Part shown: positions 3,480 through 5,294 of the stretch, piece by piece
Layout of the letters: each line of letters starts with the position of its first letter
How positions within the stretch are numbered: the stretch's first letter is position 1
Assembly: GCA_913050205.1 (NCBI GenBank)
Contig: CAJXAU010000148.1
Location: 1-5,294, forward strand
Direction: 5' to 3'
Length of the DNA stretch: 5,294 nucleotides
Origin: an uncultured Verrucomicrobiota bacterium
GTDB lineage: Bacteria; Verrucomicrobiota; Verrucomicrobiia; Limisphaerales; UBA1096
Translations under genes and position numbers: made by a program
The notes under the pieces: model-generated
Databases searched by the model: none
Seen by the model: only the letters and a program-made list of their open reading frames with translations
Told to the model about the DNA's origin: nothing

Positions 3480-5282
3480 GTGGCAGACCTGCTGGGCATC
3501 GAGTGTGGCGCCACGCGGACCGTGGCTCTGTTCGAACAGACGGACAAAGTCCTGCGCTCGGAGTTCGCACCGGCAAACCTCCGCTTGCTCAACGACCGCC
3601 AACTCGCCGTTCACCTCCGAAAGATCGCCAAGGCATTTGACTCACCCGAAGCCGTCACCATCGGCATGGCCGGCGCCCGGACGGAAGCCGACAAAAAGCG
3701 AATCCAAAAGGCCGCAACAAAAGTTTGGCCCAAGACCAAATTCATCCACGCCACCAATGACCTCGAGACCGCCCTCGCAGCGGACACCCAGCGCAAACCA
3801 GGGGCCCGAGTCCTCGTCCTCAGCGGTACCGGGTCCTGCTGTTTTGGCCACATGCCCGGCGGTCCCACGGCCAAAATCGGGGGATGGGGACACATCCTTG
3901 GCGACAAGGGCAGCGGCTACGAGATTGGCCTGCGCGCTCTCAAGGCCTGCGTATTTTATCTCGACCGCGACGGCAACTGGTCCGCGCTTGGCCAACGCAT
4001 CCTGCGGAGACTCCAACTCAATTCGCCCGATCAACTGATCGATTGGGTGGCCGACGCCACCAAACCGGAGATCGCCGACTTGGCGAAGGAAGTATTCGCG
4101 GCCCAAGCCAAGCGCGACAAGATCGCGACTGACATCCTCGACGGCGCCGCCAGCACGCTGGCCAAGGACGCCTGCGCCTGTGCCAGAAAACTCGTCGGCC
4201 AATCCGAGCCAGTCCGCTTTCTCCTCGCTGGTAGCGTGTTGCTGAAGCAACCCAAGTTCGCTGCCAAGTTGGCCAAAGCCATCCGCGCCCGGCGTCCCAG
4301 TTCGCAGGTAGTCTCATTGAAGAACGAAAGTGCCACGGGCGCGCTCGAGTTGGCACGCCGCTTGGCCAAGCGCCCTTCAACAGACAAGGTCACAACTCCG
4401 CTTGGCCAAGCCCTAACAATCCCGGTCCCGGAGTTGGCGCAGCTTGGCCAAGCACCCACCGAACAGCGACACCCGCGCTCGATGAACCTCGACCGACTGC
4501 CGCTTGGCCAAGCGATCGAGCTGTTCCTCGACGAAGACAGTCAAATCCCCGCAGCCATCAAAGCGGAGAAAACCAAGTTGCTCCGCGTCGTGCGCTGGGT
4601 GGTCGACGCCTTCAAAAGCGGGGGGCGACTTTTTTACAGCGGAGCCGGCACGAGCGGCCGCCTCGGCGTGCTCGATGCCAGCGAATGCCCGCCCACCTTC
4701 CGAGCCGACCCCGAACAGGTGCAGGGCATCATCGCCGGCGGTTTTCCCGCGCTGTGCCAGGCGGTCGAGGGTGCAGAAGACAACGCCGAAGCCGGCGCGG
4801 CGGCTGTTCGTTTTCGGGGTGTCGGAAAACACGATATCTTCATCGGCATCGCCGCCAGCGGGCGCACCCCGTTTGTCTGGGGCGGTATCTGGGAGGCCAA
4901 AAAACGCGGCGCCAAGACTGCGCTCCTGTGCTTCAACCCCTCCCTGAAAATCCCGAAGGACAACAAGCCCGGCGTGGTCATCAATCCGAAGATTGGGCCG
5001 GAACTGCTAACCGGCTCCACCCGGCTCAAGAGCGGCACCGCCACCAAGCTGGTCCTTAATATCATTACGACCCTTTCGATGGTGCAGATCGGAAAAGTGG
5101 TCGGCAATTTGATGGTCGATCTCGACCCAAGCAACACCAAGCTGCGAGACAGAGCCGTGCGAATCGTGTGTCAACTCACCAGCGCCGACGAAATCCAAGC
5201 GCGAGAGGCACTGGAGAAAACAAACTGGGTCGTCAAAAAAGCCATCGCCCGCCTGGACAAGCGAACTACTGCCTCAGATTAA
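3480..5282 (+). CDS. murQ: Bifunctional BadF/BadG-type N-acetyl-sugar kinase fused to MurNAc-6-phosphate etherase (600 aa)
   Basis: Residues 1-297 are an ASKHA kinase like N-acetylglucosamine kinase: phosphate-1 motif GIECGATRT (6-14, with Glu8 where many relatives have Asp), TND with putative catalytic Asp94, SGTGS (115-119), GGWGHILGDKGSGYEIG (134-150) and the adenosine-side LLAGSVLL (248-255). Residues about 327-600 are MurQ: TEQRHPRS (327-334), SGAGTSGRLGVLDASECPPT (387-406), AVEGAED (428-434), GIAASGRTPFV (456-466), TGSTRLKSGTATKLVLN (511-527) and GNLMVDLDP (542-550). Glu402 and Glu433 correspond to the proposed catalytic Glu83 and Glu114 of E. coli MurQ. Predicted role: MurNAc + ATP gives MurNAc-6-P, then GlcNAc-6-P + D-lactate, in cytoplasmic cell-wall recycling. 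The kinase may also take GlcNAc. Compared with E. coli MurQ the last C-terminal helix (about 15-20 residues) is missing. The GTG start lies two bases after the thioesterase stop. The linker DNA is full of TTGGCCAA palindromes. Confidence 0.93.
   Translation: MADLLGIECGATRTVALFEQTDKVLRSEFAPANLRLLNDRQLAVHLRKIAKAFDSPEAVTIGMAGARTEADKKRIQKAATKVWPKTKFIHATNDLETALAADTQRKPGARVLVLSGTGSCCFGHMPGGPTAKIGGWGHILGDKGSGYEIGLRALKACVFYLDRDGNWSALGQRILRRLQLNSPDQLIDWVADATKPEIADLAKEVFAAQAKRDKIATDILDGAASTLAKDACACARKLVGQSEPVRFLLAGSVLLKQPKFAAKLAKAIRARRPSSQVVSLKNESATGALELARRLAKRPSTDKVTTPLGQALTIPVPELAQLGQAPTEQRHPRSMNLDRLPLGQAIELFLDEDSQIPAAIKAEKTKLLRVVRWVVDAFKSGGRLFYSGAGTSGRLGVLDASECPPTFRADPEQVQGIIAGGFPALCQAVEGAEDNAEAGAAAVRFRGVGKHDIFIGIAASGRTPFVWGGIWEAKKRGAKTALLCFNPSLKIPKDNKPGVVINPKIGPELLTGSTRLKSGTATKLVLNIITTLSMVQIGKVVGNLMVDLDPSNTKLRDRAVRIVCQLTSADEIQAREALEKTNWVVKKAIARLDKRTTASD
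3985..3997. repeat. TTGGCCAA-family palindrome variant inside the kinase domain
   Basis: CGCTTGGCCAACG, identical to the shorter variant at 2013-2025. It is read ctt-ggc-caa as Leu170-Gly171-Gln172 in SALGQRIL, a helical part of the kinase domain after the ATP-site motifs. Confidence 0.75.
4269..4276. repeat. TTGGCCAA core copy inside the kinase domain
   Basis: The exact 8-bp core without the full arms (AG before, AG after). It is read ttg-gcc-aaa as Leu264-Ala265-Lys266 in AAKLAKAI. As with the copy at 2416, ordinary codon choice for Leu-Ala-Lys could explain it. Confidence 0.5.
4359..4372. repeat. TTGGCCAA-family palindrome, perfect 14 bp (cluster copy 1)
   Basis: CGCTTGGCCAAGCG, read as Arg294-Leu295-Ala296-Lys297-Arg298 at the end of the kinase domain. 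This reading frame differs from that of the next three copies, which read ctt-ggc-caa. Confidence 0.9.
4399..4412. repeat. TTGGCCAA-family palindrome, 13 of 14 (cluster copy 2)
   Basis: CGCTTGGCCAAGCC matches the consensus except for the last base. It is read as Pro307-Leu-Gly-Gln-Ala311 in the interdomain linker; its centre is 40 bp after that of copy 1. Confidence 0.88.
4441..4454. repeat. TTGGCCAA-family palindrome, 12 of 14 (cluster copy 3)
   Basis: AGCTTGGCCAAGCA has an intact 12-bp palindrome (4442-4453) and altered outer bases. It is read as Gln321-Leu-Gly-Gln-Ala325, just before the TEQRHPRS that opens the MurQ domain; its centre is 42 bp after that of copy 2. Confidence 0.88.
4501..4514. 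repeat. TTGGCCAA-family palindrome, perfect 14 bp (cluster copy 4)
   Basis: CGCTTGGCCAAGCG, read as Pro341-Leu-Gly-Gln-Ala345 within the MurQ N-terminal region, 60 bp from copy 3. At the aligned position E. coli MurQ has STLEM, and the alignment around it needs no gap. Confidence 0.9.
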
Positions 5283-5283
5283 T

Positions 5284-5289
5284 GGAGGG
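5284..5289 (+). promoter_or_regulatory. Possible ribosome binding site of a downstream gene
   Basis: GGAGGG begins two bases after the TAA of the fusion gene, five bases before the window edge. It is a good Shine-Dalgarno match at a plausible distance for a start codon just outside the window. The downstream gene itself is not visible. Confidence 0.3.
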
Positions 5290-5294
5290 CCGAA

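Noticed and set aside
2884..3576. Minus-strand open frame of 230 codons opposite the deacetylase end and the thioesterase
   Set aside because: Both plus-strand genes carry diagnostic family motifs; the antisense frame is a product of GC-rich codon structure.
3642..4250. Minus-strand open frame of 202 codons opposite the kinase domain
   Set aside because: The kinase reading frame has SGTGS and GGWGH motifs; the antisense frame shows none.
4359..4514. CRISPR-like array formed by the four spaced palindromes
   Set aside because: The repeats are only 12-14 bp, the spacing is irregular (40, 42, 60 bp), and the spacers are protein-coding sequence of one continuous gene.
4501..4518. Cyanobacterial HIP1 (GCGATCGC) at the GCGATCG after the last palindrome
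   Set aside because: The HIP1 octamer is not complete (GCGATCGA), it is seen only once, and nothing else suggests a cyanobacterium.

Overview
The window is a GC-rich bacterial segment that I infer comes from the Verrucomicrobiota or the wider PVC group. The inference rests on gene content: small lineage-type hypothetical proteins, a short class II-like histone deacetylase homologue, and a sugar kinase fused to a MurQ etherase. It also rests on the near absence of Shine-Dalgarno sequences. There is no rRNA or other phylogenetic marker, so the taxonomy is tentative.

Layout. Positions 1-108 hold the last 35 codons of an unidentified plus-strand gene. A 106-bp convergent intergenic region follows (109-214). 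Four minus-strand genes then occupy 215-1943. In transcription order these are: a membrane-anchored protein of unknown function (249 aa), a two-CxxC zinc-ribbon protein with a C-terminal membrane helix (88 aa), a small lipoprotein (136 aa), and a 72-aa protein translationally coupled to the lipoprotein. A 184-bp divergent intergenic region (1944-2127) separates them from three plus-strand genes: a histone-deacetylase-superfamily hydrolase (2128-2988), a hotdog-fold acyl-CoA thioesterase (3031-3477), and a 600-aa fusion of a BadF/BadG-type N-acetyl-sugar kinase with N-acetylmuramic acid 6-phosphate etherase (3480-5282). A GGAGGG just past the last stop may be the ribosome binding site of a gene beyond the edge.

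How the genes work together. The fusion protein carries two consecutive steps of peptidoglycan amino-sugar salvage: phosphorylation of MurNAc (or GlcNAc), then cleavage of the MurNAc-6-P lactyl ether to GlcNAc-6-P and D-lactate. The deacetylase and thioesterase are co-directional and close by, but their substrates cannot be read from sequence. The minus-strand cluster looks envelope-associated (one lipoprotein and two single-pass membrane proteins) but has no assignable function.

The most striking signal is not a gene. A palindrome with core TTGGCCAA and full form CGCTTGGCCAAGCG occurs far above chance: 12 copies of the 8-bp core and 4 perfect copies of the 14-mer in 5.3 kb. Copies sit in both long intergenic regions and in frame inside the plus-strand genes. 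Four lie within 156 bp over the linker and MurQ N-terminus of the fusion gene. At least one copy inside MurQ lies in an alignment without gaps, so it seems to have arisen by substitution rather than insertion. The pattern resembles highly iterated palindromes such as cyanobacterial HIP1, with a different sequence.
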